A DNA stretch of 41,509 bases, from positions 1-41,509 of the forward strand of contig JAFGAW010000266.1 of NCBI GenBank assembly GCA_016933475.1. The letters run 5' to 3'. The DNA comes from Thermoleophilia bacterium. GTDB lineage: Bacteria; Actinomycetota; Thermoleophilia; UBA2241. Under the pieces are notes generated by a model. It worked only from the letters and a program-made list of their open reading frames with translations. It was not told the DNA's origin and searched no databases. Both the position numbers and the translations under genes were made by a program. Of this stretch, positions 23,189 through 32,208 are shown piece by piece (the stretch's first letter is position 1; every line of letters starts with the position of its first letter).

Positions 23189-23875
23189 ATGGATCGTCTC
23201 GTCCTCTTCGATATCGACTGCACGCTGATCGACGCCCACGGCGCCGGCGGCCGCGCGATCTACGCGGCGCTGGAGCGCGTCTATGGGGTGAGCGGCGACC
23301 TTGACGGCTACACGTTCCACGGCCGCACGGACCCCGCCATCATCCGCGACCTGGCGACCCGCTGGGGCGCCGCGGCCGACGAGGTCGACGCCCGGCTCGA
23401 GGAGTGCCTCGAGGTGTACGTCGGGCTTCTCGCCGGCGAGGTCGGCGCGGGGCGGACCGACACGATGCCCGGCGTGGTCGAGCTGGTCGCCGTGCTGGCG
23501 GCCGAGCCCGGAGTCGTGCTCGGGCTGCTGACCGGCAACATCGCTGAAGGCGCGGCGATCAAGCTGGCGCCGACCGGGCTCGGCGAGCACTTCACGGTCG
23601 GCGCCTACGGGTCCGACTCGGGCCTGCGCCCGGAGTTGCCGGCGGTCGCCGTGCGGCGCGCCGAAGAGCTCACGGGGCGGCGCTTCGTGGGCAAGGAGAT
23701 CGTCGTCATCGGCGACACGCCGGCCGACGTCGAGTGCGGGGCCGCTCTTGGCGTCAAGGCCATCGCCGTCGCCACGGGGCGGCACTCGGTCGCGGAGCTC
23801 GCCGCTTACGGTCCCGACCACGTCTTCGAGGACTTCTCGAATTGGCGGCGCGCCCTGGTCGCGATCCTCGGGTGA
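23189..23875 (+). CDS. HAD superfamily hydrolase (phosphoglycolate-phosphatase-like)
   Basis: A 228-residue HAD phosphatase. Motif I is FDIDCTLID with Asp8 as nucleophile and Asp10 as acid/base. A helical cap follows (about 20-85), motif II is 'GLLTGN', and motif IV is 'IVVIGDTPADVECG', supplying the Mg-binding Asp. It most resembles the Gph-like subfamily that dephosphorylates small organic phosphates. It is transcribed divergently from the LarA-enolase-kinase genes, so a role in removing phosphate from a phosphorylated hydroxy acid is conceivable but unproven. Confidence 0.85.
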   Translation: MDRLVLFDIDCTLIDAHGAGGRAIYAALERVYGVSGDLDGYTFHGRTDPAIIRDLATRWGAAADEVDARLEECLEVYVGLLAGEVGAGRTDTMPGVVELVAVLAAEPGVVLGLLTGNIAEGAAIKLAPTGLGEHFTVGAYGSDSGLRPELPAVAVRRAEELTGRRFVGKEIVVIGDTPADVECGAALGVKAIAVATGRHSVAELAAYGPDHVFEDFSNWRRALVAILG

Positions 23876-23921
23876 GAGCTGCGGCGCCGGTCCGAGAGCG
23901 GGCTGAGCAACCATGACGGCT

Positions 23922-23957
23922 GCCGCCCCGGGTCGCCGGAGCGTGATCCGGGGCGGC
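23922..23957. terminator. Hairpin between convergent HAD and oxidoreductase genes
   Basis: GCCGCCCCGG at 23922-23931 pairs perfectly with CCGGGGCGGC at 23948-23957 around a 16-nt loop. Flanking GGCT and AGCC extend it past a one-base bulge. Its position between convergent genes (ending 23875 and 24047) fits a shared terminator. Confidence 0.6.
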
Positions 23958-24046
23958 CAGCCGCCGGCGTCGGACAGCGGTGGCGGGCTGTCGGCGCCGG
24001 ACCACAGCGGCGGGCCGCCGGGCCGGGCCACCGGCGCCTGGGTCGC

Positions 24047-25468
24047 CTAACGCCCGAACCGCGTCGGTGCGAGGGCGGCGATGTCGAGCGACGGCGCCTC
24101 GCCGGCGCACAGCTCGGCGACCAGCCGGCCGGTGACCGGCCCCAGCGACAGCCCCAGCATGCAGTGGCCCGTCGCGAGCACCACGTTCGGGTGGCGCGGG
24201 GTGCGTCCGATGACAGGCAGGCCGTCGGGTGTCAGCGGGCGCGGCCCGCGCCAGATCTGGCGTACGGGTCCGTCCTCGGGGAGGCCGACGATGCGTGCCG
24301 CCGCGCGGCGCAGAGCGGCCAGCCGCCTGGGGCGCAGGCGCAGGTCCCATCCGGCCAGCTCGAGTGTGCTGCCGAGGCGCAGCGCGTCACCGAGCGGAGT
24401 GAGGACCACATGTGCCTCGCCGGCACAGAGCGGCAACTCGGCGGTGCCCTCGGGCCGCGCCACGTCGATGCTGTAGCCCTTGGCGGGCTCGACCGGCAGG
24501 CGGAGACCGAGCTCGCGCAGCAGCAGCGGTGTCCAGGCTCCGGCGGCGAGCACGACCTCACCGGCGGCGAAGACGCCGCTCGTCGTACGCACGGCGCGGA
24601 CGTGCGTACCGCTCGCGCGTCCGCGGCGGGCTCCCGCCGTGCGGCCGCCGCCGGTCTCGAATCCGTAGACCTCGGCGCCGGTCACGACGGTGGCCCCGGC
24701 CCGCCGCGCCCGGGCGACCATCGCGCGCGTGAACGCGCCGGGGTCCATGTGGCCGTCGTCGGGTGTCAGCACCCCGCCCACCACGCTGCCGGGGCGCACC
24801 TGAGGCGCCCGCTCGCGCACCTCATCCGCCGCAAGGACCTCCACTGCTATCCCAAGGGCGCGGGTCTCGGCCGCTGCTGCCTCGGCGGCAGCCATCCCGG
24901 CGGCGGTCTCGTACACGAAGAGCCAGCCGTTTCGGTGGTAGTGCCAAGCCGCGCTGCCGGTCTCCGCACAACTGCCGGCGCCATCACGGCGGCCGTCGTC
25001 CGGGTCGCGACCCGCGCGGTCGGCGCTGTTGTCTTCGCGTCGATCGCCGCCGCCTCCCCCGCTCGCTGCCCCGCTACCTGCCGCGAGCTCGTCGTGCAGC
25101 GCGGCACTGATCTCGCTGAGCTCGTGGAGCAGCGGCGCGTGCCTGCGTGCCACCTCGGGTGCGCAGGCGCCGCGGAAGAGCCAGAGCCAGCGCACCAGCT
25201 CGAGGCTCGCCCGGGGCTTCACGTAGAAAGGGCTCGACCCGTCGAGCAGCCAGCGCAGCCCCTGCCCGAGGGCGCCCGGGTGAGCCAGGGGCTCGATCTC
25301 GCTGGGCACGAGCAGCCCACAGTTCGCGTACACGGCGCTGGCCGCGGGGCACACCTCGGACTCACGCTCGAGCAGCGTCACGGCGGCGCCCCTTGCCGCC
25401 AGCGCCTGCGCCACGCAGGCTCCGATCACGCCGCCGCCCACGACCACCACGTCGCTGCGCTCGCTCAT
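24047..25468 (-). CDS. FAD-dependent oxidoreductase (DadA / glycine-oxidase-like)
   Basis: DAO-family flavoenzyme of 473 residues, probably oxidising a D-amino acid or other amine. The FAD-binding motif 'VVVVGGGVIGACVA' is at residues 7-20. A substrate-domain segment, 'VVGGVLTPDDGHMDPGAF', precedes the C-terminal FAD motif 'GPRPLTPDGLPVIGRT' with 'GHCMLGLSLGPVTGRL'. Residues 131-174 are an unusual Gly/Asp/Arg-rich insertion absent from typical members. ATG 25468 is chosen for GGGAGAAGG just upstream and because the fold begins there. It is divergent from phoP; the 122-bp gap contains the PHO-box-like element. Confidence 0.82.
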   Translation of the reverse strand: MSERSDVVVVGGGVIGACVAQALAARGAAVTLLERESEVCPAASAVYANCGLLVPSEIEPLAHPGALGQGLRWLLDGSSPFYVKPRASLELVRWLWLFRGACAPEVARRHAPLLHELSEISAALHDELAAGSGAASGGGGGDRREDNSADRAGRDPDDGRRDGAGSCAETGSAAWHYHRNGWLFVYETAAGMAAAEAAAAETRALGIAVEVLAADEVRERAPQVRPGSVVGGVLTPDDGHMDPGAFTRAMVARARRAGATVVTGAEVYGFETGGGRTAGARRGRASGTHVRAVRTTSGVFAAGEVVLAAGAWTPLLLRELGLRLPVEPAKGYSIDVARPEGTAELPLCAGEAHVVLTPLGDALRLGSTLELAGWDLRLRPRRLAALRRAAARIVGLPEDGPVRQIWRGPRPLTPDGLPVIGRTPRHPNVVLATGHCMLGLSLGPVTGRLVAELCAGEAPSLDIAALAPTRFGR

Positions 25469-25522
25469 GCCTTCTCCCTGCTCGGCGCGGCCGCCGGCGA
25501 CCGGCTCGCTGTCGCCACGGGG

Positions 25523-25554
25523 CTCACGAAACGCTAACCTGTCGGGGATAGGCT
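25523..25554 (+). promoter_or_regulatory. PHO-box-like repeats and -10 upstream of phoP
   Basis: CTCACGA at 25523 and CTAACCT at 25534 form a direct repeat with 11-bp period. The -10 box TAGGCT is at 25549-25554, 8 nt after the second repeat. The same geometry precedes pstS, so the regulator probably controls its own operon. The element also lies between phoP and the divergent oxidoreductase gene. Confidence 0.6.
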
Positions 25555-25590
25555 CGCCCGGATCACTGCCGGGCGTCAAGGAGCTGAAGG

Positions 25591-26292
25591 ATGGCACGCG
25601 AGACCGTGCTCGTCGTCGACGACGAAGAGGACATCCTCGAGCTGGTCAAGTACAACCTCGCCAAGGAGGGCTACACGGTCGTGGCGGTCGCCTCCGGCGA
25701 GGACGCATTGGCCGCGTCACGCACCAAGCTGCCCGACGCCGTCGTCCTCGACCTCATGCTCCCCGGCCTCGACGGCCTCGAGGTGTGTCGGCGCATGAAG
25801 AGCGACCCGACGACACGCCACATCCCAATCGTCATGCTGACCGCCAAGGGCACGGAGGCCGACATCGTCACGGGGTTGGAGCTGGGCGCCTCCGACTACG
25901 TCACCAAGCCGTTCAGCCCGCGCGTGCTCACCGCCCGCGTCAAGGCAGTGCTGCGGCGAGACACCGAGTCGACCGATGAGGGCGGTGTGCTCCGCGTGCG
26001 GCAGCTGACCATCCACCCGGGCCGCCACGAGGTCCTCGCCGGCGACGTGCCCGTCAGTCTGACGGCCACCGAGTTCCGCATCCTCGTCTTTCTCTCTCGC
26101 CGGCCCGGATGGGTCTTCACGCGCCAGCAGATCGTCGACGCCGCCCAGGGGGACGATGTGTACGTGGCCGACCGCTTCGTCACCGACCGCTCGGTCGACG
26201 TCCACATCGTCTCTCTGCGGCGCAAGCTCGGCGCCTGCGGCGCCTATATCGAGACGGTGCGCGGCGTGGGGTACCGGCTGCGGGACGACTGA
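25591..26292 (+). CDS. phoP: OmpR/PhoB-type response regulator of the pst locus
   Basis: A 233-residue two-component regulator. The receiver domain (1 to about 118) has the acidic pair Asp10/Asp11, phosphoacceptor Asp54 (VVLDLMLPGLDG), Thr84 and Lys106 (TKPF). The C-terminal winged-helix DNA-binding domain (about 135-230) ends 'ETVRGVGYRLRDD'. AAGGAG sits seven nt before ATG 25591. The sensor kinase gene follows after two nt and the pst genes follow that. It is predicted to bind the 11-bp-period CTAACC repeats upstream of itself and of pstS when phosphate is low. The name phoP/phoB is assigned from context and domain type. Confidence 0.9.
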   Translation: MARETVLVVDDEEDILELVKYNLAKEGYTVVAVASGEDALAASRTKLPDAVVLDLMLPGLDGLEVCRRMKSDPTTRHIPIVMLTAKGTEADIVTGLELGASDYVTKPFSPRVLTARVKAVLRRDTESTDEGGVLRVRQLTIHPGRHEVLAGDVPVSLTATEFRILVFLSRRPGWVFTRQQIVDAAQGDDVYVADRFVTDRSVDVHIVSLRRKLGACGAYIETVRGVGYRLRDD

Positions 26293-26294
26293 CG

Positions 26295-28091
26295 ATGCGC
26301 CATCTTTTCTGGCGCATCTACCTGACCTACCTGATCATCGTCGTGCTGTGCACGGCGGGTGTCGGTTTCCTCGCCTTGCGAAGCTTCGGCGACTTCCATC
26401 GCGACCAGACGGCGCGCGAGCTCGAGGCGCGGGCCGCGCTGGTGCGCGACGAGGTCGGGCCGCTGCTCGAGGCAGGGGACCAGGCCACGGTGCAAGTGAC
26501 CGTGCGCCGGCTCGGCGAGGTCTCGGAGACACGGATCACGGTCATCTCGAACGGACTGCCCGGGGCCCCGGTCGGCGAGGTCGTCGCCGAGTCGCGGGCG
26601 GCTCCCGAGGAGCTCGAGCGCCACAGCGACCGCCCCGAGTTCAAGGCGGCCGTGAGCGGCAAGGTGGGGCGCGCGACGCGTGAGAGCGCCACCCTGGGCA
26701 CCGACATGATGTACGTGGCCGTGCCCGTGGAGGCCGCCGGCCGGGTGGTGGCCGTTGTGCGTACGGCGATGAGCCTGAGTCGCGTCGACGACGCCGTGAA
26801 AGGCCTCTCCCGCTCCATCCTGCTCACGGCCTTCCTCGTCGCCCTGGTCGCCGCCGTGATCGGCTGGTACGTCTCGCGGCGCATCGCGCGGCCGATGCGC
26901 GAGGTGCGCGAGGGCGCCGAGCGCTTCGCCGCCGGCGACTTCACGCGCAAGCTCGCGGTACCCGCGACCGAAGAGTTCGCCGGCGTGGCCGAGAGCCTCA
27001 ACCGGATGGCTGAGGAGCTCGACGAGAAGCTGGGCGCCATCACCCGTGAGCGCAACGAGCGCGAGGCGGTGCTCGAGAGCATGGTCGAGGGCGTGCTGGC
27101 GGTCGACCCCGATCTGCATATCCTCACGCTGAACACGGCGGCCGCCGAACTGCTCGGCGTCGACCCCGTCGAGGTGCAGGGAGCGGCTATCGAGGAGGCG
27201 GTACGCAACCCGGACCTGCAGCGCGTGGTCGGGGCCGCCGTCTCCGGCCAGGGTCCGGTCGAGGTGGACCTGACCGTGCACGTCGGCGGCGGCGATCAGT
27301 ACCTGCAGGCGAGCGGGGCGCTCCTGCACGCGCAGGGAGGCGAGGTCGTGGGCGCAGTCGTCGTGCTGAACGACGTGACCCGCCTGCGACGCCTCGAGGC
27401 CGTGCGCCGTGACTTCGTGGCCAACGTCTCGCATGAGCTGAAGACGCCGGTCACCTCGATCAAGGGGTTCGCCGAGACCCTGGTCGACGGCGCCATCGAC
27501 GACCCCGCCGCGGCGCGGCGCTTCCTCAAGATCATCGCCGGGCAGGCGGACCGCCTGAACTCGATCATCGAGGACCTCCTCGCCCTTTCGTCGCTCGAGG
27601 AGGGCAAGGGAGCGGGCATGGACCTTCAGGAGACACGGCTCGGCGACGTGCTCTCGGTCGCCGTCGACGTCTGCGCCCCCAAGGCGGAGGCGAAGGGCAT
27701 CACGTTGCTCGTCGACTGCCCCCGTGAGATGTACGTCGACGCCAACCCGCCGCTCCTCGAGCAGGCCGTGGTGAACCTGCTCGACAATGCCGTGAAATAC
27801 AGCCCCGACGGCACCACGGTGCACGTCACCGCGGTGCCCGACGGCGATGAGGTCGTGATCGCCGTCAGCGACGAGGGGCAGGGCGTGTCGCGCGAGCACC
27901 TGCCGCGCCTCTTCGAGCGCTTCTACCGGGTCGACAAGGCACGCAGCCGCGACCTGGGCGGCACCGGCCTCGGCCTCTCGATCGTCAAGCACGTCACGCA
28001 GGTCCACGGCGGCCGGGTCTCGGTCGACAGCATCGTCGGCCGCGGCAGCACCTTCAGGATCCACCTGCCGCGCCGTCACCCCGCCGCGTAG
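26295..28091 (+). CDS. phoR: Phosphate sensor histidine kinase (PhoR-like)
   Basis: A 598-residue membrane kinase. Transmembrane segments lie near residues 7-29 and 173-192, bracketing an extracytoplasmic domain of about 145 residues. HAMP (about 192-245), PAS (about 255-365), HisKA with phosphoacceptor His380 (NVSHELKTPVTS), and HATPase with the N box (VVNLLDNAVKYS), DEGQG and GGTGLGLSIVKH follow. This is the PhoR/PnpS architecture. ATG 26295 lies two nt after the regulator's stop. In well-studied systems PstSCAB and PhoU restrain this kinase when phosphate is abundant; the linked genes suggest the same here. Confidence 0.9.
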   Translation: MRHLFWRIYLTYLIIVVLCTAGVGFLALRSFGDFHRDQTARELEARAALVRDEVGPLLEAGDQATVQVTVRRLGEVSETRITVISNGLPGAPVGEVVAESRAAPEELERHSDRPEFKAAVSGKVGRATRESATLGTDMMYVAVPVEAAGRVVAVVRTAMSLSRVDDAVKGLSRSILLTAFLVALVAAVIGWYVSRRIARPMREVREGAERFAAGDFTRKLAVPATEEFAGVAESLNRMAEELDEKLGAITRERNEREAVLESMVEGVLAVDPDLHILTLNTAAAELLGVDPVEVQGAAIEEAVRNPDLQRVVGAAVSGQGPVEVDLTVHVGGGDQYLQASGALLHAQGGEVVGAVVVLNDVTRLRRLEAVRRDFVANVSHELKTPVTSIKGFAETLVDGAIDDPAAARRFLKIIAGQADRLNSIIEDLLALSSLEEGKGAGMDLQETRLGDVLSVAVDVCAPKAEAKGITLLVDCPREMYVDANPPLLEQAVVNLLDNAVKYSPDGTTVHVTAVPDGDEVVIAVSDEGQGVSREHLPRLFERFYRVDKARSRDLGGTGLGLSIVKHVTQVHGGRVSVDSIVGRGSTFRIHLPRRHPAA

Positions 28092-28130
28092 CCCCCTGCC
28101 TCACGGCGCCGCTCCACATCTCGCCCGCCA

Positions 28131-28173
28131 CTGACCGCGCGCTAACCGAACCCTAACCCGGCGCCGGTAGCGT
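28131..28173 (+). promoter_or_regulatory. Triple PHO-box-like repeat and -10 upstream of pstS
   Basis: CTGACCG at 28131, CTAACCG at 28142 and CTAACCC at 28153 are three direct repeats exactly 11 bp apart, the helical spacing of PHO boxes. TAGCGT at 28168-28173 is a TANNNT -10 box 8 nt after the last repeat, so the repeats cover the -35 region, as expected for PhoB-type activation. Confidence 0.7.
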
Positions 28174-28238
28174 TGCCCTCCGGAGTGCGGCGCCCGCCGT
28201 CACGCCGGGTCATGGAACGTGGAGAAAGGAAGGTCAGG

Positions 28239-29357
28239 ATGAGGAAGTCCAGTCGCCGGTGGCGCGCGATCGCGACCGCCGCCCTCGCAGTGCTCCTCGC
28301 GGTCTTTGCGCTGGCGCTCGTGGCGTGCGGCGACGACGCTGAAGGTGAGGGTAGCGAGGACAGCGGCGTTCCCGCCGCGGAGACGGCGAACACGATCGTC
28401 GGCGCCGGGGCGAGCTTCCCCTATCCGCTGTACTCGGCGTGGGGGAGTGAGTACAACGACCTCAACGGCGTGAAGCTGAACTACCAGTCGATCGGGTCGG
28501 GCGGCGGCATCTCGGCCATCTCGGCCAAGACCGTCGACTTCGGCGGCTCCGACGCGCCGCTCGAGCCGTCCGAGCTGCAGGCCGCCGGCCTCATGCAGTG
28601 GCCGCAGTGTGTGGGCGGCGTCGTCCTCGTGGTGAACCTCGACGGCGTCGAGAACAACCAGCTCAAGCTCACCGCGGAACTGGTCGCCAAGATCTACAAC
28701 GGCGACATCTCGAACTGGAACGACCCCGCGCTGGCTGCCGAGAACGACGGCGTCAAGCTCCCCGACACCAAGATCAACGTGGTGCACCGCTCGGACAGCT
28801 CGGGCACGACCTGGATCTTCACGAACTACCTCGCCGCCGCGGCCGGTGACGTCTGGACTCTGGGCGGCGACAAGGAGATCGCCTGGCCGACCGGCGTGGG
28901 CGGCAAGGGCAACGAGGGCGTGGCCGCGAGCGTACAGCAACTCAAGGGCTCGATCGGCTACGTCGAGTACGCCTACGCCAAGGAGACCGGGCTCGTCAGC
29001 ACGCAGCTCAAGAACGCCGACGGCGAGTGGGTCGAGCCGAGTCTTGAGACCTTCGGCCAGGCGGCCGCGCAGGCCGACTGGGCGGGCGCCGATGAGTTCT
29101 ACCTCGTGCTCGTCGATCAGCCCGGCCCGACCACATGGCCGATCACGGGCGCCTCGTTCATCATGGTCCAGAGGGAGCAGGCGGACGTCGGCCGCGCCCA
29201 GGCCATGCTCCAGTTCTTCGACTGGGCCTTCCGTGAGGGCGCCGGCACCGCCGAGGGTCTTGACTACGTGCCGATCCCCGCGAACGTCTACGAGCTGATC
29301 CAGAGCAAGTGGAGCGAGAACCTCATGTCCGGCGGCTCGCCGGTCTGGCCGCTCTGA
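28239..29357 (+). CDS. pstS: Phosphate ABC transporter substrate-binding lipoprotein
   Basis: High-affinity phosphate-binding protein of the PstSCAB importer. The 372-residue product begins with a basic stretch and hydrophobic signal ending in the lipobox LVAC, so it is a lipid-anchored extracytoplasmic protein. The mature part starts with an acidic linker, then 'IVGAGASFPYPLYSAWGSEY', 'SIGSGGGISAISAKTVDFGGSDAPL' in two adjacent pieces, and 'VVHRSDSSGTTWIFTNYL'. These carry the Ser/Thr, Arg and Asp residues known to bind phosphate. ATG 28239 is selected for GGAGAAAGGAAGG just upstream. Expression is probably driven by the PHO-box promoter at 28131-28173. Confidence 0.95.
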   Translation: MRKSSRRWRAIATAALAVLLAVFALALVACGDDAEGEGSEDSGVPAAETANTIVGAGASFPYPLYSAWGSEYNDLNGVKLNYQSIGSGGGISAISAKTVDFGGSDAPLEPSELQAAGLMQWPQCVGGVVLVVNLDGVENNQLKLTAELVAKIYNGDISNWNDPALAAENDGVKLPDTKINVVHRSDSSGTTWIFTNYLAAAAGDVWTLGGDKEIAWPTGVGGKGNEGVAASVQQLKGSIGYVEYAYAKETGLVSTQLKNADGEWVEPSLETFGQAAAQADWAGADEFYLVLVDQPGPTTWPITGASFIMVQREQADVGRAQAMLQFFDWAFREGAGTAEGLDYVPIPANVYELIQSKWSENLMSGGSPVWPL

Positions 29358-29398
29358 ACCCCATCGGGTAGGACCGAGACGCACATGGGGGCAGGAAC

Positions 29399-30409
29399 GT
29401 GAGCACACTCGATATCGACGTACGACCACAGGCAGGTCCACCGCGCGGCGCCGCCAAGGCGGCGCCGCGCGGTCACCGCCGCTTCGGCGACCCGGTCTTC
29501 CGCGTCGTCGCCCTCGTCTGCGGGTTGTCCGTGGCGATCGCCATGTTCACCCTGGCCGGGGTCCTCATCTACAACTCCTGGACGGCGATCAGCGAGCTGG
29601 GTCTCAGCTTCCTGACCACGGTCGCCTGGTCGCCGAACGGCGGCAGTTACGGCGCTCTCGCGGCGCTGGCCGGTACGGCGATGACGACCGTCGTCGCCAT
29701 GGTCATCGCCGTGCCGCTCGCCCTGGTGATCGCCCTGCTGCTGACCGAGCTCGTGCCGCCGCGTGTGGCGCGCGTCATCGGCACGGGCATCGAGATGCTG
29801 GCGGCGATCCCCAGCATCATCTTCGGCATGTGGGGCCTGTTCGTCCTCGTGCCCTTCATGCAGGAGCGCGTCGCGCCGCTCGTCATGGACAGCTGGCTGG
29901 GCGAGCTCCCCCTCTTGCGCCCCGGGCCTATGTTCCAGGGCGGCGGGTTCTCGATCCTCACCGCCGGGCTCGTCCTGGCGGTGATGGTGCTGCCGTTCAT
30001 CACCGCCTTCTCGCGCGACGTGCTGCTCATGGTGCCGCGCGTCACCAAGGAGGCGGGCTACGGCATGGGGTCGACCACCTGGGAGGTGCTCCACAAGATC
30101 AGCCTGCGCTACGCGCTGAGCGGCATCGTCGGGGCGACCTTCATCGGTCTCGGGCGGGCTCTCGGCGAGACCATGGCCGTGGCCTACCTCGTGGGCGGCT
30201 CCTTCCTCTCGGTGCCGCAGTCGCTCTTCGACCCCGGCACCACCATCGCGTCGCTCATCGCCCTCCAGTTCAACGAGGCCACGACGAAGCTCGACATCAG
30301 CGCCCTGATCTACATGGGGCTGATCCTGTTCGCCATCACGATGGTCTTCCAGGTGCTGGCGCAGATCTGGCTGCGCCGGGCGCGGCGCACCACGGGAGGC
30401 CGGGCATGA
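29399..30409 (+). CDS. pstC: Phosphate ABC transporter permease PstC
   Basis: A 336-residue inner-membrane permease with about six transmembrane helices (first near residues 38-58). It has the binding-protein-dependent transport loop 'EAGYGMGSTTWEVLHKISLRYALSGI' in two overlapping pieces and 'GRALGETMAVAYLVG', typical of PstC. It begins with GTG 29399, 41 bp after pstS, and its stop overlaps the pstA start as ATGA. It pairs with PstA to form the phosphate channel. Confidence 0.93.
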   Translation: MSTLDIDVRPQAGPPRGAAKAAPRGHRRFGDPVFRVVALVCGLSVAIAMFTLAGVLIYNSWTAISELGLSFLTTVAWSPNGGSYGALAALAGTAMTTVVAMVIAVPLALVIALLLTELVPPRVARVIGTGIEMLAAIPSIIFGMWGLFVLVPFMQERVAPLVMDSWLGELPLLRPGPMFQGGGFSILTAGLVLAVMVLPFITAFSRDVLLMVPRVTKEAGYGMGSTTWEVLHKISLRYALSGIVGATFIGLGRALGETMAVAYLVGGSFLSVPQSLFDPGTTIASLIALQFNEATTKLDISALIYMGLILFAITMVFQVLAQIWLRRARRTTGGRA

Positions 30410-31329
30410 GCGCGCCGGCGACGTCGCACAACGGCCCCGGCCCTGCCCCGCTCAAAGCGCTGCGTCCGCGCTCGCACGGTCGCCGCAAGGCCGTGGACGC
30501 GGCGATCCGGGTCTTCGCCTGGGTCGCGGCCACGGCCGGCATCGCCGTCATGTTCCTCATCGTCTGGGAGGTCATCCAGCGCGGCTTGAGCGCGATCGAC
30601 TGGGGCTTCTTCACGGAGTTGCCGCCGGTGGTCGGCGAGGACGGCGGCGGGCTCGGCAACGCGATCCTCGGCACGCTGGTCATCACCTTCGTGGCCGCGC
30701 TCATCGCCCTGCCGATGGGCTTCTTCGGCGGCATATGGCTGGCCGAGTTCGGGCGCAACGGCAAGATCGCCACCGGCGTGCGCATGGTCGCCAACGTGAA
30801 CATGGGGATCCCGTCGATCGTGGTCGGCGTGTTCATCTTCGCTGCTCTCGTGCGGCCTCTGCAGCACTATTCCGGTTTCGCCGGCTCGATCGCCCTGGCG
30901 TTCATCATGCTGCCGGTGATGGCGCGCACCACCGAGGACATCCTCAACCTCGTGCCCAACGAGCTTCGGGAGTCTGGTCTGGCCATGGGGGCGCCACGCT
31001 GGCGCGTCACCCTCGGTGTGGTCATCCGCGCAGCGCGCAGCGGCTTGATCACCGGCGCCGTGTTGGCCACGGTGCGGGTCGCCGGGGAGACGGCGCCGCT
31101 GCTCTTCACGGCACTGAGCAGCCCGTACTGGTTGCAGGGCCTTTTCGGCCCGGAGGGCTTCTTCGGCGGGCCTACGGCCAACCTGACCAAGACCGTGTAC
31201 GACTTCTCCGGCATGCCCTACGAGCGCATGCAGGAGCTGGCCTGGGGTGGCGCCCTCGTGATCATCGTCGCCGTCCTCGGGCTCAATGTCCTGATGCGGC
31301 TCATCTTCCAGCGAGGCAAGGAATGGTAG
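30406..31329 (+). CDS. pstA: Phosphate ABC transporter permease PstA
   Basis: Second permease subunit, 307 residues, with six predicted transmembrane helices. The PstA hallmarks 'NVNMGIPSIVVGVFIF', 'IMLPVMARTTEDILNLVP', 'ESGLAMGAPRWRVTLGVVI' and 'RVAGETAPLLFTAL' are present in order. ATG 30406 overlaps the pstC stop by four nt. The stop at 31329 overlaps the proposed pstB start by seven nt, so the four transport genes are translationally linked. Confidence 0.93.
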   Translation: MSAPATSHNGPGPAPLKALRPRSHGRRKAVDAAIRVFAWVAATAGIAVMFLIVWEVIQRGLSAIDWGFFTELPPVVGEDGGGLGNAILGTLVITFVAALIALPMGFFGGIWLAEFGRNGKIATGVRMVANVNMGIPSIVVGVFIFAALVRPLQHYSGFAGSIALAFIMLPVMARTTEDILNLVPNELRESGLAMGAPRWRVTLGVVIRAARSGLITGAVLATVRVAGETAPLLFTALSSPYWLQGLFGPEGFFGGPTANLTKTVYDFSGMPYERMQELAWGGALVIIVAVLGLNVLMRLIFQRGKEW

Positions 31330-32192
31330 GGACCACAGTGAGCGAGACCCTGGATCAAGGCGGGGAGATCCTCGTCGCCCCGCCGACCGAGGTCGCGGCC
31401 GGACGGTCCGCGGCCATGGACGAGGACTTCGACAAGCTCGAGAGCGTCATCTCGGTACGCGGCCTCGACTTCTTCTACGGCAAGGAGCAGGCGCTCTTCG
31501 GTAACCACCTGGAGATCAAGAAGAACCGGGTGACGGCCGTCATCGGCCCGTCGGGCTGCGGCAAGTCCACCCACATCCGCACCTACAACCGCATCTACGA
31601 GTTGTACCGCGACCACAAGGCGACCGGCGAGGTCATGTTCGGCGGCCGCAACGTCCTCAGCTCGGGGACGGACCTGCTCGACCTGCGACGGCGCATCGGG
31701 ATGATCTTCCAGAAGCCCAGCCCCTTCCCGATGACGGTGTTCGACAACGTCGCCTATGGGCTACGGCAGCACTACAAGATGAACAAGGCCGAGCTCGCCG
31801 ACCGGGTCGAGGACGCCCTGAAGCGCTCCGCCCTGTGGGAGGAGGTCAAGCACAAGCTCGGCGAGCCGGGCATCGCCCTCTCGGGCGGACAGCAGCAGCG
31901 GCTCTGCATCGCGCGCTGCATCGCCTCAGAGCCTGACGTGGTCCTTATGGACGAGCCCTGCTCGGCCATCGACCCGGTGGCGACGGCGAAGATCGAGGAG
32001 CTGATCAACGCCCTCAAGGCCAACTACACGATCGTCATCGTGACCCACAACATGCAGCAGGCGGCGCGGGTCAGCGACTACACCGCGTTCTTCTACGAGG
32101 GGTACATCGTCGAGGTCGGTCCGACGACGCAGATCTTCTCCAACCCGCAGCAGAAGCAGACCGAGGACTACATCACCGGCCGCTTCAGCTGA
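31323..32192 (+). CDS. pstB: Phosphate ABC transporter ATPase PstB
   Basis: Cytoplasmic ATPase of the phosphate importer, 289 residues. Walker A is GPSGCGKST at 75-83, the Q-loop 'MIFQKPSPFPMTVFDN' follows, the signature is LSGGQQQRLCIAR, Walker B is VVLMDEPCSAIDP, and the switch His lies in 'VTHNMQQAARVSD'. An N-terminal extension of about 40 residues precedes the ABC domain. ATG 31323 has GAGGCAAGGA upstream. GTG 31338 behind GGTAGGGA is an equally reasonable start that removes five residues. Confidence 0.94.
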   Translation: MVGTTVSETLDQGGEILVAPPTEVAAGRSAAMDEDFDKLESVISVRGLDFFYGKEQALFGNHLEIKKNRVTAVIGPSGCGKSTHIRTYNRIYELYRDHKATGEVMFGGRNVLSSGTDLLDLRRRIGMIFQKPSPFPMTVFDNVAYGLRQHYKMNKAELADRVEDALKRSALWEEVKHKLGEPGIALSGGQQQRLCIARCIASEPDVVLMDEPCSAIDPVATAKIEELINALKANYTIVIVTHNMQQAARVSDYTAFFYEGYIVEVGPTTQIFSNPQQKQTEDYITGRFS

Positions 32193-32208
32193 CGGCGGGA
32201 GGGGAGCG

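Noticed and set aside
26244-28079. Leftward open frame of about 611 codons opposite phoR
   Set aside because: It is antisense to a gene with every histidine-kinase motif and has no start signal or conserved sequence of its own.
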